Of a stretch of 64,000 bases of DNA, positions 1 to 11,299 are shown one piece after another. A program made the translations under genes and the position numbers. This DNA is from Abelmoschus esculentus (taxonomy: Eukaryota > Streptophyta > Magnoliopsida > Malvales > Malvaceae), in the NCBI GenBank assembly GCA_035048815.1, contig JAUCBN010000025.1:14656501-14720500 (forward strand), written 5' to 3'. The notes below the pieces were generated by a model. It was not told where the DNA came from. It did no database searches and worked only from the letters and a program-made list of their open reading frames with translations. Each line of letters begins with the position of its first letter. Position 1 is the stretch's first letter.

Positions 1-114
1 AATATAGAAGTTGATAAAAAAAGTTATTGATCTAAGATTTTTTCACGATAATGTATATCATGTAGTTTGATTTAGTTATTTGTGATTGAATAAAGTAATA
101 TATTTATTGTGCAG

Positions 115-288
115 ACGCAAGAAATGAGAGTTGAACGATTGAAAATCTTGACAAAACTTGTTACAAGCAGACACAATGAAGCTGATCTTTTCAATCGTCG
201 TGATCTGTCCGCACATGATTCAGAAGTTGAAAAAAGAAATAGAGTAAAGAGAGTTGATATATATGCTACAATAATTTACAATAATTAA
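115..288 (+). other. possible terminal exon of an unknown gene
   Basis: A pyrimidine-rich stretch ending TTTATTGTGCAG (103-114) looks like a splice acceptor. It is followed by 57 open codons and a TAA at 286-288. The peptide is charged and matches no family I recognise. The rest of the gene would lie left of the window. It could equally be chance in AT-rich DNA, so this is a weak call. Confidence 0.15.
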
Positions 289-889
289 TTTTATTTTTAA
301 TCGTCATGATCTGTTTCTACATGATTCGTTTTTAGATGATTCATAATCATTTTATGTTGATAATGAGTTGTTAATAAATTTTGATCACCCTTTAAATTTT
401 CCTTTTATCTATCTTTATACTTATTGAGTCATTCGAATTTTATAAAATGACTATGATTTTGAGTCAACATATTTAAGTTATTCAAATTATATAAGATGAA
501 TATAATTCTGAGTTATGATATTCAATTTAATCGAGTTGACTCATACATATTTTGATATGTGATAAATATTTTTAAAATGTCCTTTTCTTTTCTTTTTTTC
601 TTTTTTTTTTTAGAAATTGTATCCAAATCCATCCATCCATGAGTAACAAGATAGATTTACCTATACACCGGTAATGGTTAGTAAATTCCAATAGTAACTT
701 TTAAGAAAAAAAAGTATCATGTGTTTTGAATTATGTAATAGATAATCGAGTAACGAGTATTAATTTTTAATTATGTATTATAAAACAAAAATACATAAAA
801 CATACTTAATAAAAGTTTAAATTATATAATCACAACGTAAGTTTAAGATCTAACTAATTAAACTCAAACAACTTTAAAAATAAAAATTC
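289..889. other. AT-rich intergenic DNA, nothing recognised
   Basis: No coding potential or element end was recognised. A short sequence beginning ATAATCACAACGTAAG is repeated near 828-850 and 890-912, a small direct duplication. Confidence 0.5.
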
Positions 890-3709
890 TATAATCACAA
901 CGTAAAGTTTAAGATCTAAAATTCTTGCTCCTATCCCGTTCCTTCAACTTTGTATATATCCACTAATTCTTTCCAAGCCTTTTTAAAATTTGATGGTGTT
1001 CTACACTTGTCAGCGCATTTCAAAAACTCATTGAGAAAATTGTTATGAGCTTTAGACTGCACATTCCTCAAGATATGCCATAAACACAATCTATGTTTTG
1101 ATTCGGTTAGTACTTGAGAAATGGCATTTGAAATGGCCTTATCTCTATCAATAATAACAGTAAGTGGTTACAACTTTGGAGTCTTTAAATTAAGCTTCCA
1201 CATTTTGTCAAGCTGCAGTATTTAGATTTTCGATCCCACAGGGATTGGATTACCTACGGAGAACAATATTTCTGCACTTGAAAAATAAAAATACACAAGT
1301 AATGGTGTGATAATTGATTGAAGTAAAGAAGAAAAACTAAATAACTAGTAAGAATCAAGATGAAATAAATAAGTCCAGGTCGATTGCTTTGTAGAGTTGA
1401 ATCCATTTGTAATTATTATCCAATTATTAATGCATGGGTTTGAACTAACGTCGCGGCAGGTTGCTCGAAGCGTCGCCTCAGCTGCCTCGGCGGGGTTATG
1501 CCTTGTCGACAAATCAAATTTTCATAGTTCGACAGAGCATACTGTCTCCTCTTTTTCCCTAATTCAAAGAACTATTGAAATCCACGTCTTGATAATACAT
1601 CCTGGCGTGAATCAATGATGAACTAAAACCGATTGTATGCTTCCTTTTAGTCGCTGAAACCCTTATGGATTAGTTGATGCCCATACGCAAGGACCATATT
1701 CTCTCATTTTGTGATCCTAGATATACCTAGTCGTAGAAAAATATATTTTTCCTTGTAAACTTATCTCTCGAGATCGTATGCAAAGAAGAGTAAGAATCAA
1801 GGGAGAATAAACTATGAAAATCGGAATTGCATTAATAAATCTCAAATAAGTTACAACTTTCTTGCTCACTACTCCAAAAATAACCTAAGCCTCTATGGGA
1901 GTTTAGAACATGATAATCTTGTTGGTGGCTAAGGGTTTTGTTTATGAGAATCAACTTGTTTTCTATGACCTAAGAGCTTGCTTTATATAGGCCAAGCCTA
2001 GGTTAAAGTCTCCATAAAAATAAGAGTTTTAAAAGGAATAAAATATGTTTTCATATTAAATTACAACTCTTTATTCCATTTTCTAATTTTACTCCATTTA
2101 GGATTCTTTGACTTTGACCATGCCTTGACACTTTCTTTCCTATTTTATGTCTCTTTTATGGAATCAATACTTTATTCTCTATCTATCAAGCACCAGTTAT
2201 CATCTTTATTCCACTGCCACAACAGTAAATGTGATACCAAGGCAAGTGATTTTCTGCAATCAGCTTTAGTTTCAAACATCCATCGTTTTCATCTAACATT
2301 ACCTGTAGGTTTATTTCCTGTCGAAGAAAGAAAATAATTAACCGTACATGTTTTATACCAAATAACATATAAAGTGCATGAATGTTGGAATATGGAAAAT
2401 ATGCAGAATTATCCTTTATTGCCTTTAATTCTTTACATAACTAGTAATAATCGAGAGGGAAAATGATATAAAAACTAGAACTTTTATGCACTTATCAGTA
2501 AGTGATTTATAACAATCTCCAGCTTCAATCAATTTTTGTAACACCCACATATAGGTATCTTTTTTTTCATTCACCACCAATGCACATCCAAATGGCATTG
2601 TATTTCGGTGATGATTAACACCAACTAAAGCAACGAATGACTTGTTGTATGCATTGCACTTATACGTTGTATCAAATACAAGTGCATGACCAAATTCTTT
2701 ATAATCAATGTGTGATACACCATCGCACCAGAATAATTTCTCTAAGTTTCCATATTCATCTTTTGTGTGCCTCACAAAAAAATGGATCAGATTATTGTTT
2801 TTCATATAAATATGTCATCACCGTTTCATCATCATCATCTTGTACTTCTTCTCGTTTGATTCTATGTAGATAGTTGTACAAATTTTTCGATAGAAATCTA
2901 ACATTCTCAATTGAACCAACTTCATTTACGAAATTACTCATCATTTTACTTAGAGCAATTCCAAAATTGTCCATGATTTTAATCTTCATTTTGTCTAACA
3001 CACTAATTTTTCGAAATATCTTGCAAAATAATTTATTATTGAACATTAAACAAAGATATATATATATAAGATAGATGTTAATACGTAAAAATTTACTTAT
3101 TGATGAATTACGTATCTGATGTAAGCAAATTGTGTTGGTTGAACCATTTCATGGTTATGTTCTGAGCTGAATTTAGCAACTTTCCAATATTGATATCGTT
3201 CATCCAATTTGAATTTAATAGATGCTTCACATCCAACTCTGATGATCGGTCTTTGTTCACATTTTCTGTTTGGCAAATTAATCCATCTTTCTTCTCTATA
3301 TCTCTCTTTACAACACACCAATTTCTTTAAAATTATATGACCACCATTTCGAATTCTCACTGTTTGGCTCTTTGAAATTCAAAAACCTTTCACTTTTGAA
3401 AAGGTTAAATAAAACACAATGCAAGCATCTAAAGTATTCCACTTCAGCATATTCATATAACTTTCATCGTAATCTTTTAATTCTTTTCCTATCTTGTCTC
3501 ATATACTCTCGTCTATAAAGTAATCAATTATTTGTTCATCATCTATATATTTTCCACCATCACCATTACAATAAATTTGTTTTCTTCGACATAAGTTTCA
3601 TACTTTGATTCATTGTTGTAGTCTCTTCATTATGATAATAACTGCCATTGTCTTGATTATAATGCTCTAACTTAATAATTTTAATTTCGGTATCTTGATT
3701 ATCGATCAT
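890..3709 (-). pseudogene. FAR1/FHY3-like (MULE-derived) gene, copy A, interrupted by an LTR
   Basis: Reading on the minus strand from a candidate ATG at 3709, fragments match the FAR1-related family in order. First is the FAR1 DNA-binding domain (about 3360-3100), with the paired cysteines in KLVCCKE, a second cysteine in RVGCEAS and the H-N-H end. A linker follows, then the MULE transposase core starting FDTTYKCNAYNK (about 2670). The core is cut after CYKSL-T at 2503 and resumes at 1159 with a DRDKAIS...LCLWHI block down to about 890. Family members act as transcription factors in light signalling or as transposases. Stops at about 3570 and in the linker, one or more frame changes, and a 1.3-kb LTR insertion make this a pseudogene. 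The SWIM zinc-finger end is not visible. It has a close paralogue at 12.9-14.1 kb. Confidence 0.8.
1165..2497 (-). mobile_element. Athila-like solo LTR with 5-bp target duplication
   Basis: On the minus strand this 1,333-bp unit starts TGATAAGTGCATAAAAG and ends in GTTGTAACCA. The 5-bp GTAAG lies directly on both sides (1160-1164 and 2498-2502). It aligns along its length with the LTR at 55678-57027 (opposite strand) and in part with 4090-4702 and 12476-12943. No internal region is present, so this is a solo LTR left by LTR-LTR recombination. Removing it rejoins the FAR1-like reading frame exactly, which fixes both boundaries. Confidence 0.9.
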
Positions 3710-4089
3710 ATCTAATACATTCTATAATTTTCACAAAAAAAGACAATATTGTTAAAATGATGAATCAAATAGCAGTCCTAAATAAACAAAATAATAAATC
3801 AAAATTCTTATTTCGTACAATATTCAAAATAATATATGCATGAATTATATTAAGAGTTAAACCCGTCAAAAAATACTATCATAAAATTATATTTAGAATG
3901 TTAATAAATAACAACGATTTATAACCTATCGTATAGAATTTTAGGATGGTCAATGTATGATTACGGGTTATATAGCATAATATAGGAGCTATGAAGATGA
4001 ATTTTAGGTGGAAAAAAGTTAACACCACTTGAAAAACAAATAACATATTTTAGGATGGTCAATGTATAATTTTTTTTCTATCAGTTTAT
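3710..4089. other. intergenic; contains a 20-bp direct repeat
   Basis: AT-rich sequence between FAR1-like copy A and the truncated LTR. TTTTAGGATGGTCAATGTAT occurs near 3939-3958 and again near 4047-4066, about 108 bp apart. This may mark a small duplication or the scar of the deletion that removed the LTR end at about 4090. Confidence 0.4.
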
Positions 4090-4702
4090 AACATAATAAG
4101 CTTTCTCGGCGGCTTTAGGGTTTTTCTATGAGAATTGACTTGTTTCTCTATGATCTAAGCTATTAATTTATATAGGCCAAGCCTAGGTTAAAATCTCAAA
4201 AAATAATAGGAATTCTAAAAGGAATAGAATATGTTTCCATGTTAAATTACAACTCTTTTATTTTATTTCCTAATTTTAATCCTTTTAGGATTCTTTGACT
4301 TTCGTTGAATTTGACCATGGTTTGACTCTTTCTTTCCTCATTTCTATCTCTTTTATGGAATCAAAACTTTATTCTCTATCTATCGAGCACCAGTTATCAT
4401 CTTTATTCCACTGCCGCGGCAGTAAATGTGCTACCAAGGTTGGTACTTTTCTACAATCAGCTTCAGTTTCCAACATCCATTGTTTTCATTTGGCATTATC
4501 TGTAGGTTTATTTCCAGTCTAAGAAAGAAAATAATTAACTGTACATGTTTTATACCAAATAACATATAAATGAATTAAATGTATGAATGTTGGAATATGG
4601 AAAATATGCAGAATTATCATTTACTGCCTTTAATTTTGTTCATTACTAGCAATAATCGAGAGGGAAAATGATATAAAAATTATGATTTTTATGCTCTTAT
4701 CA
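4090..4702 (-). mobile_element. truncated Athila-like LTR (3' LTR of the element spanning 4.1-12.9 kb)
   Basis: Aligned on the minus strand with the solo LTR at 1165-2497, it begins TGATAAGAGCATAAAA at 4702 and is lost beyond about 4090. Sequence just outside the LTR (4703-4745) reads CTTGAGGACAAGCAATAG then TTCGAGTTCGAGAGTATT on the minus strand. That is the arrangement seen in front of a 3' LTR in this family, where a purine-rich tract precedes the LTR. This suggests it is the 3' LTR of the element whose body runs rightward to 12.9 kb. Confidence 0.7.
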
Positions 4703-4955
4703 AATACTCTCGAACTCGAACTATTGCTTGTCCTCAAGCAATATAATAATATTCTTAATTATGAACTTTGATAGTAATATATCTTCTTGCCTGCCGCGAA
4801 AAAGATCTATTCATGACTCGGCCTCTTGTAGGTTATAGGAATTCCTCGGAACTAGACTACAAGTCTATGTGAGTGTGTGCGTTGCTGTAACAAGGCTGAT
4901 TTTCTAATCTTTTTTCAAGCTCAAAACTCCTAACTTAAATTTTATTTTAATGGTT
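4703..4955 (-). mobile_element. Athila-like internal end, next to the 3' LTR
   Basis: Non-coding internal sequence of the Athila-like element, between its 3' LTR and the nested copia-like element. The low-coordinate end carries the putative polypurine tract. The sequence resumes on the other side of the copia insertion at 9079. Confidence 0.5.
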
Positions 4956-6007
4956 TATAGAACTAATGTTTTGATATAATAATTGAAAAATAGTTTTGGA
5001 CTAATTGAAAAGATTTCAAAAATGGTTCTTATATCCAAACTACTTGAAAATATATTTAAGATGTTTTTGGGAGATTTTAAATATGTTTTAAATGATTTAA
5101 AGAAACCAAAGAAGTGTTTTTAACCCATGTGTTTCGATACACCTTCAAGGTGTTTCGATACTTGTTCTTCAATGACATGTTTTCAAAGGCAAAATCACAG
5201 TGGTATCGATACTAGTATCAATACCCTTTCACCACTATGAGGTTTGGTTTCGAACCTTTTTTCGATACACCCCCAATAGTCAAAATGATTTTATGAAAAA
5301 CCCCAACGGTTAGGAGCGGTATCGATACTGGTATCGGTACCAGTTCATAAATGCAGGTCAACGGCTATTTCCCAAAGAGGGTGTTTCGATACTAGTGTAA
5401 GGGGTATCGATACCTCCTGCACCAGAAGAGGAAATAAGCCTTGAAATCAGCTCCAAACGGCTCCAAACCATTCTCAACGGTCACCAACAGCTAGAAGCTC
5501 ACTTGGGATGATAAAAGGAAGTCTCAAGCATTAAGAGAAGACTAATGCTTCAATAGTAACAACATTATGATCAAAAAATTGTCTTAGTGCTTAATTTTTA
5601 ATCTTTGGGTAGAAAAACACTTGTGAGCTAAATTGTCAATGTATACTCAAGTGTATTAGGATTGTGTGAGTGCTTAGATTGCAAACATTAGCCTTGTTAG
5701 AAGGATTAAACAAGTTTGCTAAGTTTTCTTTGTTTGAGTGAATTCCCAAAGTTCGGGTTGCGAACTTTGGATGCTTGGTTTGGTTTTAATCAAGGTTTGT
5801 AAGGTTAGCCTTTTAGCCTCAAAAGGTTGAATTCTTAGTGAATTTGGGAAATCCTTAGTGGAAAGCTAAGGTAGTGGATGTAGGCGTGGCCGAACCACTA
5901 TAAATCCTTATGTCATTGTCTATATTTTTGCATCCACCCAAATTAACCACTTCTCCACCACTTGGCGAGTTTAATCGGTTATTCATCAAGCCACATCATG
6001 CCCAACA
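4956..6007 (+). repeat. 5' LTR of the copia-like element
   Basis: 1,052 bp, starting TATAGAACTAATG (the expected TG has decayed to TA) and ending CCCAACA. It contains several copies of a TATCGATAC palindrome between about 5145 and 5415. It has about 70 bp more than the 3' LTR, a segment near 5255-5320. Confidence 0.85.
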
Positions 6008-6008
6008 A

Positions 6009-6029
6009 TTGGTATCAAAGTGAGGCTCA
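6009..6029 (+). other. primer-binding site (initiator tRNA-Met type)
   Basis: TTGGTATCAAAGTGAGG lies directly after the LTR end. It closely resembles the TGGTATCAGAGC motif complementary to the 3' end of initiator tRNA-Met, the usual copia primer. Confidence 0.75.
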
Positions 6030-6102
6030 ATCGAGGAGGATTAACATCCTATTGAGAAGATCTGGTGAGATCGACCAATTACCGATCAACCGACAACTCA
6101 TG

Positions 6103-7581
6103 GCATAATCCATTGACAAGCCATATTTCTTTTACGGGTTCAAATACTCCCAATGGAAGATAAGGATGAAGTATTTTATCAAATCAAGTGACTACAAGCT
6201 TTGGGATATAATTGAAGATGGACCGTTCGTGCCAGAAGGAACAAAGGCAGAATGGAGCGTGGAAGACCGCAAGAAGATGGTGCTAAATCATAAGGCTTTG
6301 CACATTCTTGTTTATGCATTCCATCCAAGCATCTATGAGAAGATATCTTCTTGTGATAGTGCCAAGGAAGTTTGGGACAAGCTAGAAGTCACATACGAGG
6401 GTATAAACGAAGTAAAGGAGACTAAGATTGGACTCCTCAACTAAGAGTATGAGAATTTCAAGATGAATCCAGAAGAGTAAATAGCAAAGATGTTTGATCG
6501 ATTCTCCACCATCACCAATGGATTTAGAGGACATGGAGAGATCATTCCGGAGAAAAAGCTTGTTCGTAAGCTTATCTATTCCCTTCCCGAGTCATGGGAC
6601 TAAAAAATGACCGCCATCATCGAAGCAAAGAATTTGAAGACTCTCAGGCTTGATGAACTCATGGGGTCACTCCTCACACATCAAATTATGATGAAAGGAA
6701 GAGAAAAGGAGAAGAAGAAGGAAGAGATTAGATTGATGGGGAAGAAGAAAGTTCAAGAGCTTGGTGTAAATGTCAACACCATTGCTCTCAAATCCTCCAA
6801 GTGCATCCACTTTGAAGATTCAAGTGAGGAGTATAGTGAAGGAGATGAAGAGCTTGCCTAAGTCTTCATGGACTTTGATCAATTCGTGAGGAACAAAACT
6901 AAGAAATCCTCAAAGAACGAATCAAAGAAGAAGATGAAGGACTCCCACAAGTCTATCATGAGGGGATCATCTTCAAAGAAACAAGCATATGTATCTACTT
7001 GCAGTGATGGGGACTCCAACGAAAATGAAGAAGCCAACCTATGCTTGATGGCCCTTAATGAGGGGGAGGTAGCTTCTAAATCTCAAAGTTTAAATTCTTA
7101 TTCATTTGATGAGTTGCAAGAAGCTTATGATAAATTAGTTTTTGATTTCAAAATTACATTTTCAAAGAAAAAGAAATTGATTTCAAAGTTGAAAATTGAA
7201 AATGATTTAATTTTGAAAACCAATTTAGAGTTTGAAGCAAAAATGAGAGATTTTGAACTTAAAGTTTGTGATCTACAAAATTTGCTTCAAACGATGGAAA
7301 AAGATCATCAAATTGCTTTACATGATCTTAAGAAGGAAAAAGATTTGATTTCCAAAGAACTTAAAATGAAAAATAATTTGGGAAAATCAAACTTTTATAT
7401 GAGACAATCTAGTTCCCCTAGATTTGTGAACGGAAAATGTTTTAGAAGTGTTTGGGTCCCAAAAGTACTAATCACTTCAACCAGAAAGGATGAAATTGAA
7501 AAATGGATTCCTAAGGGGACTAAACTTTGTGCTACTAATGTTAAAGAATCCAAAGCAATTTGGATACCAAAAATTACTTGA
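6103..7581 (+). pseudogene. copia gag-like polyprotein remnant (UBN2-type)
   Basis: Translated in one main frame, with stops at about 6110, 6442, 6478, 6601 and 6859. The N-terminal part resembles the copia gag (UBN2/DUF4219) domain: PYFFYGFKYSQWKIRMK, then VWDKLEVTYEG. A lysine-rich, then acidic, then coiled-coil-like region follows (about 7090-7380). It ends with WVPK/IWIPKIT-type motifs at a TGA near 7579. The CCHC zinc knuckle expected for gag is absent, and no pol follows. The scattered stops argue that the ORF is dead, although the last 237 codons (6868-7581) are open. Confidence 0.7.
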
Positions 7582-8078
7582 TTGTCTTATTTTAGGTGTG
7601 ATGGAGATATGAGCAACAAAGTGTAAAATTAAGGGGGAACTCCAGACACACAAGTAGGACACTTGAAGAAGGAAGGCTTCACATCCTAATTTTTGATTCA
7701 AGTGTGGTAAAATCTAGTTTTTAGCTTTAATTTTGTTTATATTTTTTTAAACTAGATTATCATAATTGTTGAACTAACACTTAGTTGATGCCTTGAGTAA
7801 GGGGAAGTCTTTTGTTTTCAGAAACTAAGTTTTAATATTTGATCTTAAAAAATTTACATTTTAAAACTCTCCTATGTTATGAGCTTGAAATTTTTTCAAA
7901 CTTAGTTTGAACCATTTTTGATATAACAAAAAGGGGAAGAATGTTGTGAAAAATTTACTTTCAAATGGATAAGAGAGAACTTTAAATGATTTGATTCTTT
8001 AATTCTCTTATTCAAATTTTATTTCACAAAGGGGGAGAAATCTCAAAAGCAATTTTTCAATTTGGTTTTATTATATCA
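7582..8078 (+). other. non-coding 3' interior of the copia-like element
   Basis: AT-rich sequence with three purine-rich runs of the AAAAGGGGGAG type (near 7929, 8030 and 8079). No coding homology seen. Confidence 0.5.
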
Positions 8079-8091
8079 AAAAGGGGGAGAT
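8079..8091 (+). other. polypurine tract
   Basis: AAAAGGGGGAGAT lies directly before the TGTAGAAC start of the 3' LTR, the usual priming site for plus-strand synthesis. Confidence 0.75.
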
Positions 8092-9073
8092 TGTAGAACT
8101 AATGTTTTGATATAATAATTGAAAAATAGTTTTGGACTAATTGAAAAGATTTCAAAAATAGTTCTTATGTCCAAACTACTTGAAAATATATTTAAGATGT
8201 TTTTGAGAGATTTTAAATATGTTTTAAATGATTTAAAGAAACCAAAGAAGTGTTTTTAACCTAGGTGTTTCGATACACCTTAAAGGTGTTTCGATACCTG
8301 TTCTATAATGACATGTTTTCAAAGGCAAAATCACAGTGGTAACGATACTGGTAAGGATACCCTTTTACCACTGTGAGGTTTGGTTTCGATACTGGTATCG
8401 GTACCAGTTCATAAATGCAGGTCAACGGCTATTTCCCAAAGAGGGTGTTTCAATACCAGTGTAAGGGGTATCGATACCTCCTGCACCAGAAGAGGAAATA
8501 AGCCTTGAAATCAGCTCCAAACGGCTCCAAACCAATCCCAACGGTCACCAACGGCTAGAAGCTCACTTGGAATGATAAAAGGAAGTCTCAAGCATCAAGA
8601 GAAGACTAATGCTTCAATAGTAACAACATTATGATCAACAAATTGTCTTAGTGCTTAATTTCTAATTTTTGGGTAGACAAAACACTTGTGAGCTAAATTG
8701 TCAATATATGCTTAAGTGTATTACGATTGGGTGAGTGCTTAGATTGCAAACATTAGCCTTGTTAGAAGGATTAAACAAGTTTGTTAAGTTTTCTTTGCTT
8801 GAGTGAATTCCCAAAGTTCGGGTTGTGAACTTTGGATGCTTGGTTCGGTTTTGAATCAAGGTTTGTAAGGTTAGCCCTTTAGCCTCAAAAGGTTGAATTC
8901 TTAGTGAATTTGGGAAATCCTTAGTGGGAAGCTAAGGTAGTGGATGTAGGCGTGGTCGAACCACTATAAATCCTTGTGTCATTGTCTATATTTTTGCTTC
9001 CACCCAAATTAACCACTTCTCCACCACTTGGCGAGTTTAATCGGTTATTCATCGAGCCACATCAAGCCTAACA
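8092..9073 (+). repeat. 3' LTR of the copia-like element
   Basis: 982 bp, starting TGTAGAACTAATG and ending CCTAACA. It closely matches the 5' LTR except for scattered substitutions and one deletion of about 70 bp, so the insertion is not recent. Confidence 0.85.
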
Positions 9074-9078
9074 TAGTT

Positions 9079-9700
9079 TTTCCTTTATCCCTATTTTGTA
9101 TATAAACACATAAATGACTATATACTTATAACGCTTGAGCCGGTTTTAGGCACCTCAAGTGTTCAACTATTCTTACTAGAGTCAATATCGGGCACCCCTA
9201 GTAAGTGGGAAAAAGTTTAATTCCTAGAGCCGGTGATGGACACCTCTAGGGACTTATACTAGATCCGATGATAGGCAAATCTAGTAAAAATATAAAGTCT
9301 AAGTTTCTATTGCTTTTTCAAGGGAAAAAACTTTTAAAATCAACAAGTTCAATAGTGTTTAGTTATTTTCAGGCTTATAGTCTAATCCTAAGTACTAATC
9401 CTAAATACCTTTCTGATTTTAAGTCTGGTGAATGGTGCACTTTACGACAGTGACATGATGAAAGATTGTTGCCGAGGCAAACTCTATAAAATTAACAAAC
9501 TTAAAAAGTTAAGCATAAGATTGTAAAGATAGAAATTAAGGCGATATTAGATACTTATGATAATTTCCATAAATTTCATATTAAATTTACATATACAAAA
9601 GTGGATCAATGCTCCCCCAAACTCAAGGGATGCATTTTCCTCAATGCATGAAAAAATAGATAAAAGAAAACAAAGTTAGTTTAATAAAGAGAGACAAAAA
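9079..9700 (-). mobile_element. Athila-like internal 3' region
   Basis: Resumes the Athila-like element after the nested copia insertion. It holds a block of four serial hairpins (listed separately). On the minus strand near 9605-9655 there is a CATTGAGG...CATCCCTTGAGTTTGGGGGAGC segment typical of the post-coding part of this clade. No intact ORF. Confidence 0.55.
9134..9286. repeat. four serial hairpins with a shared loop and different stems
   Basis: Stem pairs are CTTGAG/CTCAAG (9134-9159), TTACTAG/CTAGTAA (9173-9204), CCTAGAG/CTCTAGG (9223-9250) and TACTAGAT/ATCTAGTA (9257-9286). The loops are variants of CCGGTGATGGGCAC. The loop is conserved while both sides of each stem change together. 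Confidence 0.75.
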
Positions 9701-9729
9701 GAGAAATTAAAAATAACTACCTCTCTTAA

Positions 9730-11290
9730 AATTGTGTTAATCCGAAGGATTCCTCATAATCACTATCGATAAGGAGCTTACGGCGGCTCTTGAGTGGTGG
9801 TTGTACTGCCCGCATCGGATTGACAATATACTTCTTTGCCGATCTGGGCGGATGGAATCTGATGGGAGTGGGGTCCTTCATGGTCTCCTCTTCAGATTCT
9901 ATGGTGATAGTGGCAATGACAGAGGCTTTTCGTTTCTTTTTGGATTAGGACTCTGCAAGAAATTCCTTTGTTGCTTGAAAGGGAGACTCTATTGTTCTGG
10001 ATGGGTTGCTTCAATCGAACGGATTGAAGTCCTCCGGTGTGGCTGCGCGGTGTGTGGAGTCCATCCTCAAGAAATCTTCTGTAGAGTCTTCTGAGAAGGG
10101 TTCTATAGCAGTTGTAAGAGTGGTGGCAGTAGGCGAGGAGTGTAATGGAACGGTGGCTGAGGTAGATGTTGACTTAGTAGGTGATGAAGGAGGTTGTTGC
10201 GACACGGGAACGTCGACTGTGAACGTTAGGAAGAAAGTCGAGCATTACGAGAATCTTTCTTGAATGGTTGTAATGATGGCGATGTTGAACTCCTGGACAT
10301 AGTTATTGAAGGTCAGATGCCTTCGCTTCATGTGTTGGAATAGTAGTAGGACTCCTTCTGCTGCTGATGCAGATTGTTTTGTTGGCACTGCTCCTTTAAC
10401 TGTATTTGTTGGTGGTGTTGCCTCGATAGAAGCTGCTGTAGTGTCTAGGGTAACTTAAGCTTGAGGGACAGTACCTACAACTTGCATTTGTTTCATGTAG
10501 ATGTCCCTTGTCCATCCCTTCCTCACCGGTGTGTATAAATCGGATGACATTGTCGTGAATCTTTTAAGGCGACAGAGATTTGTAATTAAATAATGGAAGT
10601 AGAGAATACCTCATCATTTTCTGCATAGTCGAATATATGTTCACTTATGATGTGGCCGACGTCGATTCTTCTGTTGTGAATGATAGAATAAATGAGGGCC
10701 AGCCGCGGCCGATCTACTATCTGATTATGGAAAATCGGCAGCAGATTTCTCTTGATGAAGGTATTCCAGAGCTTCCCTATGGTGGGAGATCATGATGGCT
10801 GAAAAAACCGCGATGCTTCCCATTGTTCTGCTCCAGGCATGTAGAGCTCTATCTTTATTTGTTCGTATTCGGAAATGGTAAGCGCAACAATGAAATTAGC
10901 ATGTTTTTCCTCTTGGATGTGGAGCCCGTAAAAAGCATTGATAGTAAAATTGGAGATTGGGATTGCTCGGGTGCGGACATAGATGTACAGGTTGTTGGGT
11001 AGGGGTCTATGTGCATAAAATTCGCGAACCCAATCGATGTTCGCTGGATCTATTTACTTTGCGAACTGATTTCATCTTTGGAAGGTAATTTTCGACAACA
11101 TGAAGGTCTCGATGCCTAGATCGTTCGCCTCTGTGAAGAAAAAACTCTGTTCCTCCCAAACTTGTCTTGCCTTGAAGTTGCAGTTTTAATCTTTTTTAAC
11201 GTCTGCGGTGGCGAATCTTTTGAACTGAGCTGCTGGCTCTGCTACGGCCACTAGTTTCGTCTTTGTGTAGTCATTTTGTGGAGAAGAAGA
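9730..11290 (-). pseudogene. putative plant transposon protein (transposase_32-like) ORF remnant
   Basis: On the minus strand from about 11270, a degraded reading matches the plant domain I know as 'putative plant transposon protein' (transposase_32), which occurs in Athila-type elements. Recognisable blocks in order are an upstream RF-type block, NIDWVREFYAHRP, IYVRTRAIPISNFTINAFYGLH, a MPGAEQWE block, and an RIDVGHIISEHI-type block near 10640. A Ser/Pro/Thr-rich tail follows (10205-10011), ending in a basic SRRKLLIDSDYEES stretch at about 9740. Several in-frame stops (for example near 11190, 11070, 11057 and 10802) and frame changes show it is dead. The molecular function of the family is not known to me. 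Confidence 0.6.
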
Positions 11291-11299
11291 GATGAAAGC

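Larger units (their letters stand above)
4956..9073 (+). mobile_element. gag-only copia-like LTR retrotransposon (non-autonomous), nested
   Basis: Two closely similar direct repeats (4956-6007 and 8092-9073) bracket a primer-binding site, a gag-like region and a polypurine tract. Flanking 5-mers are TGGTT (4951-4955) and TAGTT (9074-9078), one substitution apart. No protease, integrase, reverse transcriptase or RNase H is visible in the 2.1-kb interior, so it would depend on another element for mobility. The target is the interior of an Athila-like element on the minus strand. Confidence 0.85.

Noticed and set aside
9134..9286. CRISPR-like array (repeated hairpins with regular spacing)
   Set aside because: Only four units, repeats vary in the stems, the host is a plant, and the block sits inside a retrotransposon.
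9801..10263. Plus-strand frames of 97 and 85 codons
   Set aside because: They are shadows of the degraded minus-strand transposase_32-like ORF.
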